From: Clostridium frigidicarnis
GTDB taxonomy: Bacteria > Bacillota > Clostridia > Clostridiales > Clostridiaceae
Direction of reading: 5' to 3'
Assembly (NCBI RefSeq): GCF_900111985.1
Contig: NZ_FOKI01000005.1
Location: 62,001 to 126,000 of the forward strand
DNA length: 64,000 nt
Shown here: positions 35,539-44,671 of the stretch, piece after piece
Layout: each line of letters begins with the position of its first letter
Numbering within the stretch: the first letter of the stretch is position 1
Notes under the pieces: generated by a model
Databases searched by the model: none
Told to the model about the DNA's origin: nothing
The model's input: the letters and a program-made list of their open reading frames with translations, nothing else
Translations under genes and position numbers: made by a program

Positions 35539-35994
35539 TTACTTCCAGTTAAATAAGCCTTTACTTGATATTTCAGTTTTTAAATCGTTTGATACTTCAA
35601 CATTAGATGGAGATAAAACATACACTCCTCTTTCAACTTCTTGAAGTTCACCACCTAGTGAATAACTAGCACCGCTTATAAAATCTAATAATCTTTGAGC
35701 TGTTTTAGGTTCTAATAATGTTGTATTAAACACTACTATTTTTCTACCTTGTAAATCATCAACTATATCAGTAGCTTGTTCAAAATCTGTTGGTTTAATT
35801 ATTGACATTTTTGTAGCTGAATTTTTTACAGAAGGTGCTGCATTTATGTTAACAACCTTACTCACTCTTCTATTTGATGAAACAACTGGTTCAATTTCCT
35901 CTTCTTCTAATTCCATTTCATCATCATCATATTCATCATCATATTCATCATCTAATCCTAAAAAACCTCTCATTTTGTGTAATACATTTGCCAT
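35539..35994 (-). CDS. sepF: Cell division protein SepF
   Basis: 151 residues. An N-terminal amphipathic membrane-targeting segment (MANVLHKMRGFLGL) is followed by a very acidic linker (about 15-35) and the SepF core (about 65-145: IIKPTDFEQATDIVDDLQGRKIVVFN, RLLDFISGASYSLGGELQEV). It bundles FtsZ and tethers the Z ring. The acidic linker is encoded by short tandem GAT/GAA repeats near 35917-35952. Confidence 0.94.
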   Translation of the reverse strand: MANVLHKMRGFLGLDDEYDDEYDDDEMELEEEEIEPVVSSNRRVSKVVNINAAPSVKNSATKMSIIKPTDFEQATDIVDDLQGRKIVVFNTTLLEPKTAQRLLDFISGASYSLGGELQEVERGVYVLSPSNVEVSNDLKTEISSKGLFNWK

Positions 35995-36012
35995 AACAAA
36001 ACCTCCTAAAAT

Positions 36013-36681
36013 TTAAATCTGTTTTTTGTAAGTTCTTTTCCCAAAAATTCCTTCACCAATTCTTATAATATTAGACCCTTCTTCTAGTGCAATTTTATAA
36101 TCATTGGTCATTCCCATGGATAATATATCCATGGAAATGTTATTAAATTTTCTAACCTTTAAAGAGTCAAATATATTTTTAATCTCTCTAAAATAACCTC
36201 TACAAGATTCTTCATCTCCCTTAGGTATTACAGTCATCAAACCCATTACTTTTACTTTTTCACATCTTTCAACTTCAAGTAAAAGTTCTTCTAAATCTTC
36301 AATAAGTAACCCTGTCTTACTCTCTTCTCTTCCTATATTTATTTCTATAAGTACATTACAAATTTTACCTTTCAACTTATATTGCTTTTCTATTTCATGA
36401 AGTAAAGAAACTCTATCCATGGAATGTATTAAGTATACCTTATCTACTAAATATTTAACTTTATTACTTTGTAAATGTCCTATAAAATGCCATCTTATCT
36501 CCTGATGAAATTCTCGAACTTTATCTTTAAATTCTTGAACTTTATTTTCCCCAAAATCTCTTACCCCAGCTTTATATGCTTCTTCCATTTCATCTAAAGA
36601 TCTTGTTTTACTAACAGCAATCAAAGTAACTTCTTCAGGTATATCATTTTTTAATTTTAATACATTTTCGTATATTCCCAA
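36013..36681 (-). CDS. yggS: PLP homeostasis protein YggS/YlmE
   Basis: 222 residues, alanine-racemase-like TIM barrel. The PLP lysine lies in LIAVSKTR and further family motifs are FGENKVQEF, WHFIGHLQSNK and SMGMTNDYKIALEEGSNIIRIGEGIFG. It binds pyridoxal phosphate and helps balance its pool. First gene of the yggS-sepF-ylmH-divIVA run. Confidence 0.95.
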   Translation of the reverse strand: MGIYENVLKLKNDIPEEVTLIAVSKTRSLDEMEEAYKAGVRDFGENKVQEFKDKVREFHQEIRWHFIGHLQSNKVKYLVDKVYLIHSMDRVSLLHEIEKQYKLKGKICNVLIEINIGREESKTGLLIEDLEELLLEVERCEKVKVMGLMTVIPKGDEESCRGYFREIKNIFDSLKVRKFNNISMDILSMGMTNDYKIALEEGSNIIRIGEGIFGKRTYKKQI

Positions 36682-36769
36682 AACAGTCTCTCCTTGCTAT
36701 AATTTAAATATTTATTATTATATTGATAATTCTGCATTCATTGAGAAAATCCTTCATTTTTTATTTATT

Positions 36770-37507
36770 TTATTGATAATTTAAGTTTTTATTTTCCATT
36801 TCTCCTATGTATGCTGGAATTACAACTTCATCTTCTTCGTATATATTTACATTAATTCCTCTATTTATTAACCTTTTCAAGTAACTCTCACTACTTAATA
36901 AATATTTTTTCATAACCTCTTTATTACCAATAGCAGTTATATAAAATGGTGCTGGGGTTTTTACCCCATTAACACTTAAAAATGCCCATGAACAATAAAT
37001 ATCAGTGTTTGAAATAATCCTCTGTCCGTTTAATGATATAGCTTCTGCCCCTGCATTTTTCAATTCATTAACTGTTGCTATCATATCTATATCATGAATA
37101 ATTCTTGATCTTATATATTCATTACTTTGTTCTGTAATTGAGTTGTTAAATTTTTCTCCTGTACCATCAACAAGAGTCATCTTGAGTCCTGGCCCCTTTA
37201 CAGAAGTATATCCTAAAACTTCTTTATTTAAATTTATTTCTTGGTTTATTTCATTCACAATTTTATCCTTATCATTTTCAACATTCTTATATCCATCTAA
37301 TTTTTTCTCGTTTTCAAAATAATTATTCTTAACTCTTATTACATCACTTAAGACTTGATTTTTTAAGTTAGATGCATCTTGATATTCTTTTGTGTTTAAA
37401 ATGGTTCTATCTCCACCTGTACTACTTAAATTTATGTTTAAGGATATCAATATACCTATTGCAACAGCAGCTATAAAAACAACGATCTTAGGTTCATTTA
37501 ATTTCAT
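36770..37507 (-). CDS. DUF881 family protein (YlxX/YlxW-like), second copy
   Basis: 245 residues. One N-terminal transmembrane helix (about 7-25), a coiled region (about 40-95), then the DUF881 domain with GPGLKMTLVDGTGEKF, HDIDMIATVNELKNAGAEAISLNGQRI and FYITAIGN. Function is not established; the genes flank sbp in division clusters of Firmicutes. Separated by only 12 bp from sbp. It is paralogous to the gene at 37877. Confidence 0.88.
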   Translation of the reverse strand: MKLNEPKIVVFIAAVAIGILISLNINLSSTGGDRTILNTKEYQDASNLKNQVLSDVIRVKNNYFENEKKLDGYKNVENDKDKIVNEINQEINLNKEVLGYTSVKGPGLKMTLVDGTGEKFNNSITEQSNEYIRSRIIHDIDMIATVNELKNAGAEAISLNGQRIISNTDIYCSWAFLSVNGVKTPAPFYITAIGNKEVMKKYLLSSESYLKRLINRGINVNIYEEDEVVIPAYIGEMENKNLNYQ

Positions 37508-37519
37508 TAAATCACCTCA

Positions 37520-37870
37520 TTAATCATGAGATTTTGCCTTTTCTATTAAAAGCCTTCTTATTATTGCGAAATTATCAAATATTCTTCCACCAAATACTAT
37601 AACTGCAGCCATGTATATAGGTATTCCTAACTTATCTCCAAGATATGCTAACGCTGCTGCTAATGCCGCATTCCCAAAAAATCCTGAAATAAAAATATTT
37701 GCATGAAAGTTGTTTGACATTGAAGATCTTATCGCACCAAATACAGAATCCAAACATGCTAAAATAGCAACAGACATATATGGTGAAAATTGTGTTGGTA
37801 TATTTACTTCTGGAATAAGTCCAATTAAAATACCTAGTAATAACCCTACAAATGCTATCATATTATTCAC
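37520..37870 (-). CDS. sbp: Small basic protein (SBP, DUF1290)
   Basis: 116 residues with three hydrophobic helices; the signature ACLDSVFGAIRSSMSNNFHANIFISGFFGNA is clear. A membrane protein of unknown function between two DUF881 genes, as in many Firmicutes (B. subtilis sbp next to ftsA). Here ftsA and ftsZ are not adjacent. Confidence 0.92.
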   Translation of the reverse strand: MNNMIAFVGLLLGILIGLIPEVNIPTQFSPYMSVAILACLDSVFGAIRSSMSNNFHANIFISGFFGNAALAAALAYLGDKLGIPIYMAAVIVFGGRIFDNFAIIRRLLIEKAKSHD

Positions 37871-37876
37871 TCCTAA

Positions 37877-38599
37877 TTATTTTACAGGTTTCATATATTC
37901 AAATTTATAACTTTTTCCAAACTTAGGTATCTCTAATTTAGAAGATTCCTCTATTTTTTTATCATAATATTGTAATGCTTGAAAATCCAATGCACCAGGG
38001 AAATTTAATCCTTGTATAAGATTTTCTTTATTTCCTATGGCTTTTATAACTATCTTATCTCTAGGCGAAATCCTCTCATCATTGATTAAAATTTGACTGT
38101 TTCCACTAGAGCTCTTTATACCTGTCTGTAATGTTACTCTCTTATCATTTATAGCTATAGCCTCAGCTCCAGAGTAGCTAAGTTCATTTACTATGTAAAT
38201 AAGTTCTTCATCTCTTAAGTACTGAGCTGTAAGATTAGTTGAAAATATATTACTTTTTGGTGTTAAAGTTAATGTTATTCCTTCACCAACTACATCTACA
38301 CTACCAATCAATAATCTAGTATCATCTAGCTGTTCTTTAAGTCCTTTTGTTACATCGCCATTGCTAGTTGCTGCATCCTCATATTGCTTAATCTGTTTCA
38401 TTACTTCTTCATTCTTTTTTTCGTACTCTGTCTTCTCTTTCTTTAATTGTTCAATTTCTGATACTAAATCTTGAGAGTTATAAGCGTTTTTATTTAGATT
38501 TTTATTATTATCATTTAAAATTCTAAATTGATATGCTAATAGAAATCCTAGTATTGCACATACAAAGGCTACTGTTATTTGAGATGTATATTTCTTCAT
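37877..38599 (-). CDS. DUF881 family protein, first copy
   Basis: 240 residues. A transmembrane helix (about 7-24) and a coiled coil (about 40-80, EIEQLKKEKTEYEKKNEEVMKQIKQYE) precede the DUF881 domain (VVGEGITLTL, NELSYSGAEAIAINDKRVT, DKIVIKAIGNKENL). Paralogue of the product of the 36770 gene. It starts 11 bp after ftsQ in the same operon. Function unknown; a role at the division site is inferred from context. Confidence 0.88.
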   Translation of the reverse strand: MKKYTSQITVAFVCAILGFLLAYQFRILNDNNKNLNKNAYNSQDLVSEIEQLKKEKTEYEKKNEEVMKQIKQYEDAATSNGDVTKGLKEQLDDTRLLIGSVDVVGEGITLTLTPKSNIFSTNLTAQYLRDEELIYIVNELSYSGAEAIAINDKRVTLQTGIKSSSGNSQILINDERISPRDKIVIKAIGNKENLIQGLNFPGALDFQALQYYDKKIEESSKLEIPKFGKSYKFEYMKPVK

Positions 38600-38610
38600 A
38601 ATAAAACCTC

Positions 38611-39387
38611 CTATTTTTCCATGTAAACTACCGGATTTCCTTTAAAACTTACATCTATATATCCCTTTTTATCTTGAAACTCTGGTTTTTGCTCTAATAT
38701 ATTTAAAGCTTGATTTAATTTATCTTTTAATTCTTCATCTGTTCCTATTCTAATTTCAATATTTCTATAATAAAATCTTATATTAAGTAAGTCTTCTAAG
38801 TTCACACAATCAAAACTAATACCTGATTTATTAACTTTAAATAAATGAGACACTTCTTTTATTACATAGTCTCTTCTCTCATTGCTATCCTCTATTACGT
38901 CTCCAGCATTAACATTTGAGTAGTCAAGTCCCATAACTCTAACAAGTTTTAATCCATCTATTTTATCCCTAATTTCTAATATTCTTAAATCCTTATCAAA
39001 TACAACAAATTTATTGTTAAAAACCCCATAAAAAAAAGCTTCTCTTTCTTTCACACTAAAAAGTATGGTATTAGGAAGTTGCCTTATTATCTCTAAATCT
39101 TGAATATAAGGTATCTCTTTTATGCTCTCTACAACATCTTTTTTATTAAAATAAAAGATATTATTTCCTTCTTTTATAGGTGATTTTGCTATTATTTCTT
39201 CGCTATTCACAATATTGTTATTTTCTATTAAAAAGGTAGTTACGTTAAAATAAGGAGCTTTTATAGCTATGGTTACAAGTATTGCTATAATAAAAATTAC
39301 AAAAAATACAGCTCTCCTTATATTTCGTCTTATTCTTCTTTTCTTTAATTTTTCCTTAGAATAAGGGTTTTCTAACTTCTTCTTCAT
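38611..39387 (-). CDS. ftsQ: Cell division protein FtsQ/DivIB
   Basis: 258 residues. A basic cytoplasmic tail (KLKKRRIRRNIRR), one transmembrane helix (about 28-46), the POTRA domain (about 50-120: FNVTTFLIENNNIVNSEEI, IPYIQDLEIIRQLPNTILFSVKERE) and the beta domain to the end (GYIDVSFKGNPVVYM). It is part of the FtsQ-FtsL-FtsB septal complex. A 217-bp gap with a terminator separates it from spoVE, so it starts its own unit; a GGGGGGA site precedes the ATG. Confidence 0.93.
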   Translation of the reverse strand: MKKKLENPYSKEKLKKRRIRRNIRRAVFFVIFIIAILVTIAIKAPYFNVTTFLIENNNIVNSEEIIAKSPIKEGNNIFYFNKKDVVESIKEIPYIQDLEIIRQLPNTILFSVKEREAFFYGVFNNKFVVFDKDLRILEIRDKIDGLKLVRVMGLDYSNVNAGDVIEDSNERRDYVIKEVSHLFKVNKSGISFDCVNLEDLLNIRFYYRNIEIRIGTDEELKDKLNQALNILEQKPEFQDKKGYIDVSFKGNPVVYMEK

Positions 39388-39563
39388 AATTTCCCCCCAA
39401 AGTGCTGCGTATATGTATATTTTTTATTTCTTAAATTTCAATTCTTATTTTTTCATGCATAATTTATAAGCATATATATTTATATCATATCATTTATAGT
39501 AACTTATTTCATTAAAAAATTCTTAAAATTTGATTAAATAATATATACAATTTGAATAAAAAA

Positions 39564-39604
39564 TAAACTTAGAATCAATATAAAATATATTGATTCTAAG
39601 TTTA
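39564..39604 (-). terminator. Intrinsic terminator after spoVE
   Basis: A perfect 19-bp stem (39564-39582 with 39586-39604) with a 3-nt loop immediately follows the stop. It closes the rsmH-to-spoVE transcription unit. Confidence 0.85.
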
Positions 39605-40708
39605 TTACTCTAAATTCCTTGATATATTTAGTAATATTCCCATTGCTGCCAAGTTAATCACCAAAGAAGTTCCTCCATAACTTATAAATGGAAGAGGCAC
39701 TCCTGTTACTGGCATAGATCCTGTTACAACAGCTATGTTTATTATAGCTTGAAGTGCTATAATTGATGTTATACCTACTGCAAGTAGAGTTCCATAAGTA
39801 TCTTTAGAATTTTGAGCTATTGATATTCCTCTCCATATAAAGACTATAAAAAGTGCAATTATAAATAAACATCCTATCAACCCTAATTCTTCACCTATTA
39901 TTGCAAATATAAAATCATTATGTGGCTCCGGCATATAAAAGGCTTTTTGTCTTGAATTTCCTATTCCTAAACCTAGTAACCTTCCTGAACCTAATGCATA
40001 CAAAGACTGAATAAGTTGATATCCATTTCCAGCAGCATCTTTCCAAGGATCCAAAAAGTTAAGCATTCTAGCTCTTCTATAGTCAGCTGAAAATGCTAAA
40101 GCAAGAACTCCTGATAAAAGTACTGGTCCTACAAAACCAAATATATGTTTAGCCCTTGCTCCTGCTACAAACATAATGATAATTGTAACCATCATGATTA
40201 TAGTTGCTATACTAAGGTTTTTCTCTAAAAGTATTAATCCTGCAAAAAAACCTGAAATACATAAGTATGGAATAACACCTTTTTTAAATTCCTTCATTTT
40301 TTCACCCATATTAGACATGCTTGCTGCTGTAAAAAGAACAATAGCATATTTGGTCATTTCAGAAGGTTGAAATGACATTGGGCCAAGTTTTATCCATCTT
40401 CTTGCTCCATTTACATCTGGAAAAAAGAATACTGCTATTAATAAAATTATACATACTCCTAGTATCCAAAACCCATGCTTCTTATACTTATGATAGTCTA
40501 TACTCATGGTAACTAACATAGCTATAAACCCCAAAATTCCGAACACCAATTGTCTCTTAAAAAAGTACATACTATCTTGGTATAATTTATTATGAAGTGC
40601 AAAATATGAACTTGCACTATATACCATTACAATACCAATAGAAAGAAGTATCATTATAGTTGAAAACAATATAAAATCAACTTTCTTACGAGGTAAACCT
40701 TTTTTCAT
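39605..40708 (-). CDS. spoVE: SEDS family peptidoglycan polymerase SpoVE/FtsW
   Basis: 367 residues with about ten transmembrane helices. SEDS motifs are present: GARRWIKLGPMSFQPSEMTKYAIVLF, YRRARMLNFLDPWKDAAGNGYQLIQSLYALGSGRLLGLGIGNSRQK and the C-terminal TGVPLPFISYGGTSLVINLAAMGILLNISR. It is a glycan-strand polymerase working with a class B PBP, here probably the spoVD product. It sits at the spoVE position after mraY, but a vegetative FtsW role cannot be excluded from sequence. Confidence 0.9.
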   Translation of the reverse strand: MKKGLPRKKVDFILFSTIMILLSIGIVMVYSASSYFALHNKLYQDSMYFFKRQLVFGILGFIAMLVTMSIDYHKYKKHGFWILGVCIILLIAVFFFPDVNGARRWIKLGPMSFQPSEMTKYAIVLFTAASMSNMGEKMKEFKKGVIPYLCISGFFAGLILLEKNLSIATIIMMVTIIIMFVAGARAKHIFGFVGPVLLSGVLALAFSADYRRARMLNFLDPWKDAAGNGYQLIQSLYALGSGRLLGLGIGNSRQKAFYMPEPHNDFIFAIIGEELGLIGCLFIIALFIVFIWRGISIAQNSKDTYGTLLAVGITSIIALQAIINIAVVTGSMPVTGVPLPFISYGGTSLVINLAAMGILLNISRNLE

Positions 40709-40730
40709 ATAAATCCTCTCCTAAAGATTA

Positions 40731-41708
40731 CTAAAACGATAAAAATGCAATAAAGCAGAATATGACCGTTAGTATAGAGAATACTGATACTATTTTTGTT
40801 TCACTCCATCCTTCTTGTTCAAAATGATGATGTATTGGAGCCATTTTAAATACCCTTTTACCAGTTAGCTTAAAAGATGTCACCTGGATTATTACTGATA
40901 AGGTCTCTATTACATATATAGCTCCAACTATAGCTAGTATAACCTCTAATTGTAATATCATTGCTGTGGCGGCTACTGCCCCTCCTAATGCTAATGATCC
41001 AGTGTCTCCCATGAACACTCTGGCTGGAAAAGCATTATATCTTAAAAATCCAAGTAAAGCTCCAACTAGTATTAAACAAAATATAGCTAGTGTATATTCT
41101 CCCATACCATAACTAACTAAAGCGAAAAATGTAACAACTAATATTGTTACTGATGTAGCTAAACCGTCTAATCCATCAGTTAAGTTGACAGCATTAGTTG
41201 CACCCGCAAAATAAAAAATCAAAAGGGGTATAAATAAAACTCCTAAATCAAAATAAATATTTGCAAATGGTATAAAAACTTTTGTTCCTATTTTTATGTT
41301 TGCATAATAAGCCAATCCAAATGAAACTATTATAAGCAAAATCATTTTTTGCCATGATTTTAATCCTAAGTTATTTTTATGAATTATTTTTAATAAGTCA
41401 TCTAAAAACCCTATAAATCCAAAAGCTATAAATGAATATAAAGCAATCATAGCTTTATCATTAAATGATCTAACCATTATAAACATAGCAATTGTTGTAG
41501 CTACTATAAAAATTAAACCACCCATTGTAGGTGTTCCTGCCTTTTTTAAGTGGCTTTTAGGACCATCCTCTCTTATATATTGCCCAAATTTCAGTTTGTG
41601 AAGCATCGGTAACACCATTGGTGCTATAATTGAAACCATACCAAATCCTAAAACAATGGCAATCAATGTTTTATAGTTTATTATTGTGTTTAAATTTCCA
41701 CTAATCAT
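40731..41708 (-). CDS. mraY: Phospho-MurNAc-pentapeptide transferase MraY
   Basis: 325 residues, ten transmembrane helices. Catalytic Asp motifs are [10 protein letters not shown] and [25 protein letters not shown] is near the end. It makes lipid I on undecaprenyl phosphate. The first eight residues extend beyond the usual family start. The good GGGAGG site lies 32 bases upstream of the ATG with a small hairpin in between (41719-41737), so the start region is unusual. Confidence 0.96.
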   Translation of the reverse strand: MISGNLNTIINYKTLIAIVLGFGMVSIIAPMVLPMLHKLKFGQYIREDGPKSHLKKAGTPTMGGLIFIVATTIAMFIMVRSFNDKAMIALYSFIAFGFIGFLDDLLKIIHKNNLGLKSWQKMILLIIVSFGLAYYANIKIGTKVFIPFANIYFDLGVLFIPLLIFYFAGATNAVNLTDGLDGLATSVTILVVTFFALVSYGMGEYTLAIFCLILVGALLGFLRYNAFPARVFMGDTGSLALGGAVAATAMILQLEVILAIVGAIYVIETLSVIIQVTSFKLTGKRVFKMAPIHHHFEQEGWSETKIVSVFSILTVIFCFIAFLSF

Positions 41709-41718
41709 TCCCCATTAT

Positions 41719-41746
41719 CTATCTTTGTTAAAGATAGAATCCTCCC
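41719..41746 (-). promoter_or_regulatory. Hairpin between the mraY ribosome binding site and start codon
   Basis: On the minus strand GGGAGG (41741-41746) is followed by a perfect 8-bp hairpin with a 3-nt loop (41719-41726 with 41730-41737) and then 10 bases before the ATG at 41708. Folding shortens the site-to-start distance from 32 to about 13 bases. Confidence 0.5.
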
Positions 41747-41762
41747 TTCATTTGCTAGTTAT

Positions 41763-43127
41763 TTATATTTCTTTTAATTTCTTAACTATTTGTTCAAACT
41801 TCATTCCTCTGGAAGCTTTAATTAATATAATATCTCCCTTTTGAACTAAGTCACCTATATTCTGTGAACACTCTTCTGTAGTATTAAAAGTTAATATATT
41901 TTTTTCAAAACCTTCTTTAAACATATTACTATATTCTCCAACAGCTATAAGTTCATCTATATTTTTTTCTTTTGCATATTTAGCTACATCTCTATGGGCA
42001 TTTTCTGACTCACGTCCTAATTCTCTCATTGTGCCAAGAATCAATATTTTTCTTTTACCATTCATAGAGTTTAACACATCTATGGCCGCTTTCATAGAGT
42101 CAGGACTTGCATTATAACAATCATCTATAATTGTAAAGTCATCTTTTTTTATTATATCTAATCTCATAGAAGTAGCTTCTAAATTTTCTATTCCTTTGTT
42201 CATATCCCCAACTTTTAAATCAAGTTTTTTTCCTACAACATATGCCAGTAATGAATTTAATACATTATGTTTTCCAATCATAGGTAAATTTATTGTTCCA
42301 ACATTTTCTCCATTATCTTCAATATCAAATTTTATAGAGTTATCTTCTAAAACAATATTTACCCCTCTTACCTGTGCGTTATTTTCTTGCATTCCAATAG
42401 AAACAACTTCATATTTATCTTTAGAGATGGTGTTAAGCATATCGTTATCCACATTTATTACAAGTACATTATCCTTATTAAAAAAATCTGTTACTTCCAT
42501 CTTTGCTTTTAGTATATTTTCTCTTGTCTTTAAATTCTCAATATGAGATATACCTACATTTGTTATTACAGCTATATCTGGCATAGCTGCATTTGCTAGG
42601 TTATGAATTTCTCCAAGGTTGTTCATTCCCATTTCTAACACAGCAACATCATAAGTTTCATCTAATGAAAAAATCATAAGAGGCAATCCAATTTCATTGT
42701 TAAAATTACCTTTTGTTTTAAAAACTTTATATTTATCACTTAAAAATGCTGCTATTATATCTTTTGTAGAAGTTTTTCCTGTAGATCCTGTAACACCAAT
42801 TATTTTTATATTAAGTTTTTCCCTGTATGCTTTTGATAATAATAATAAAGCCTCTTTTGTATCTTTAACTTGTATTATAGTTACACCACTTGGAATATCC
42901 TCTTTATTAAATTTTATTTCAGATACTATACAAATAGTACTGCCTTTTTTAATAGCATCTAAAATAAAATCATTACCATTAAAATTCTCGCCCTTTAAAG
43001 CTATAAATATACTATTTTCCTTTAATTTTCTAGTATCTGTTTCTACTGATTCATAATTATACTCTTTTCCATCTAATATGATTTTACCATTTGTAGATTC
43101 TAAAATTTCATTAATAGCTAGTTTCAT
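41763..43127 (-). CDS. murF: UDP-MurNAc-tripeptide--D-Ala-D-Ala ligase MurF
   Basis: 454 residues, three-domain Mur ligase. ATP loop GVTGSTGKTSTKD is at about 113-125; VLEMGMNNLGEIHNLA and DDCYNASPDSMKAAI are seen. It adds D-Ala-D-Ala to the UDP-MurNAc-tripeptide. It lies 12 bp after murE and 54 bp before mraY. Full length. Confidence 0.96.
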   Translation of the reverse strand: MKLAINEILESTNGKIILDGKEYNYESVETDTRKLKENSIFIALKGENFNGNDFILDAIKKGSTICIVSEIKFNKEDIPSGVTIIQVKDTKEALLLLSKAYREKLNIKIIGVTGSTGKTSTKDIIAAFLSDKYKVFKTKGNFNNEIGLPLMIFSLDETYDVAVLEMGMNNLGEIHNLANAAMPDIAVITNVGISHIENLKTRENILKAKMEVTDFFNKDNVLVINVDNDMLNTISKDKYEVVSIGMQENNAQVRGVNIVLEDNSIKFDIEDNGENVGTINLPMIGKHNVLNSLLAYVVGKKLDLKVGDMNKGIENLEATSMRLDIIKKDDFTIIDDCYNASPDSMKAAIDVLNSMNGKRKILILGTMRELGRESENAHRDVAKYAKEKNIDELIAVGEYSNMFKEGFEKNILTFNTTEECSQNIGDLVQKGDIILIKASRGMKFEQIVKKLKEI

Positions 43128-43139
43128 ACACTCACATCC

Positions 43140-44585
43140 CTATCTAAGTTCTTTTAATATTTCATCTACAATTTCGCGTTCATCAAAATGAATCTTACCA
43201 TTTTTCAACACTTGATAATCTTCATGTCCTTTTCCTGCAATTACAATAACATCACCTTTTTTAGCCATTTCCATAGCTTTTTTAATAGCGTTTCTTCTAT
43301 TTTCCTCCACTAAATAATTATCCTTATTTATTCCTTGTAATATATCTTCTATTATGCTTATAGGTTCTTCAGTCCTTGGATTATCCGAAGTAACAATACA
43401 TAATTCTGATAAATCTGAAGCTATCTTTCCCATTATAGGTCTTTTAGTCTTATCTCTATCCCCACCACAACCAAAAACAGTTATAAGTTTTCCTGTAGTA
43501 AAATCTCTAGAACAATTAAGTATATTTTTAAGACCATCTGGAGTATGAGCATAATCCACAACTATATCATAGTCCAATCCTTTATTCACTGACACTATTT
43601 CACATCTTCCTGGTACAACAGCTTTCTCTAAACCCTTAATTATTTTATTAACTTCTATATTTTCTTTTAAAGCTACACCAATAACCCCTAAAGCATTATA
43701 AACATTATGATTTCCTGGTATTACTAAATCCATTAAATAAGTCTTGCCATTTATATCTAAATTAAACTTAACACCCTTAGATTCATTTTCAATATTATAA
43801 GCTCTTAAATCACAACCTTCATTAATTCCATAAGTTAATGCTGTATTTTTAAATTCTGCATATATTCTTTTTCCATAATCATCATCAATATTTATTACTT
43901 CATTTTCAGTCATACTAAATAACTTCTTTTTAGCTTGAAAATAATTTTCTAATGTCTTATGAAAATCTAAATGGTCTTGAGTTAAATTTGTAAATATGCT
44001 ACTTGAAAATTTTATTCCATAAACTCTGTCTAATGCTAGTGAGTGTGACGATACCTCCATTAAGCAATACTCTACTTTTTCATCAACCATTTCCCTAAAT
44101 AGTTTTTGAAGTTCTAATGATTCAGGTGTTGTTCTTTCTGTCTTTATTTTTCTACTTCCAATGTAATTGGCAACTGTTCCTATAAGCCCCACTTTGAACC
44201 CAGCTTCTTCTAGAATTGTTTTAAGCATAAATACAGATGTAGTCTTACCATTAGTTCCTGTTATACCTATTACCTTCATAGAGTCACATGGATTACAATA
44301 ATAGTTCTTGGCACATATAGCTAATACACGTCTAGAGTTTTCAACTTTAATCACTGTTATATCCTCTGAAACATCAACCATATCTTCACAAATAATTACC
44401 TTTGCCCCATTTGTAAGTGCAGATTCAACATATTTATGTCCATCTGTCTTAAATCCCTTTACACATATGAAAATATCATTTTCTTGAATAAGTCTTGAAT
44501 TATAATTCAAATAATTTATATCCTTATTAACACTTCCTTGTATAAGTTCGTAATCTACTCCCTTTAAAATATCACTTAGTTTCAT
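43140..44585 (-). CDS. murE: UDP-MurNAc-L-Ala-D-Glu--meso-DAP ligase MurE
   Basis: 481 residues from the ATG at 44585, with AAGGAG seven bases upstream. ATP loop [11 protein letters not shown] and the DNPRTEEP motif in the third domain; DNPR indicates specificity for meso-diaminopimelate, in line with dapF in this window. It follows spoVD after an 86-bp gap that holds a hairpin. Confidence 0.97.
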   Translation of the reverse strand: MKLSDILKGVDYELIQGSVNKDINYLNYNSRLIQENDIFICVKGFKTDGHKYVESALTNGAKVIICEDMVDVSEDITVIKVENSRRVLAICAKNYYCNPCDSMKVIGITGTNGKTTSVFMLKTILEEAGFKVGLIGTVANYIGSRKIKTERTTPESLELQKLFREMVDEKVEYCLMEVSSHSLALDRVYGIKFSSSIFTNLTQDHLDFHKTLENYFQAKKKLFSMTENEVINIDDDYGKRIYAEFKNTALTYGINEGCDLRAYNIENESKGVKFNLDINGKTYLMDLVIPGNHNVYNALGVIGVALKENIEVNKIIKGLEKAVVPGRCEIVSVNKGLDYDIVVDYAHTPDGLKNILNCSRDFTTGKLITVFGCGGDRDKTKRPIMGKIASDLSELCIVTSDNPRTEEPISIIEDILQGINKDNYLVEENRRNAIKKAMEMAKKGDVIVIAGKGHEDYQVLKNGKIHFDEREIVDEILKELR

Positions 44586-44624
44586 AATTACACTCCTTAA
44601 CATCAGTTAGTTATATACACAACA

Positions 44625-44666
44625 TAGGCATGTGGCGTTTAAAATATTTAACATACCACATGCCTA
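44625..44666 (-). other. Hairpin in the spoVD-murE spacer
   Basis: An 11-bp perfect stem (44625-44635 with 44656-44666) with a 20-nt loop begins 6 bp after the spoVD stop. No T tract follows on the minus strand, so it is not a standard terminator; on the plus strand an A-rich tail follows. It could be an mRNA processing or stabilising element. Confidence 0.55.
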
Positions 44667-44671
44667 AAAAA

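Noticed and set aside
44625-44666. Terminator between spoVD and murE
   Set aside because: The stem is good but there is no T tract on the transcribed strand, so it is listed only as a hairpin.
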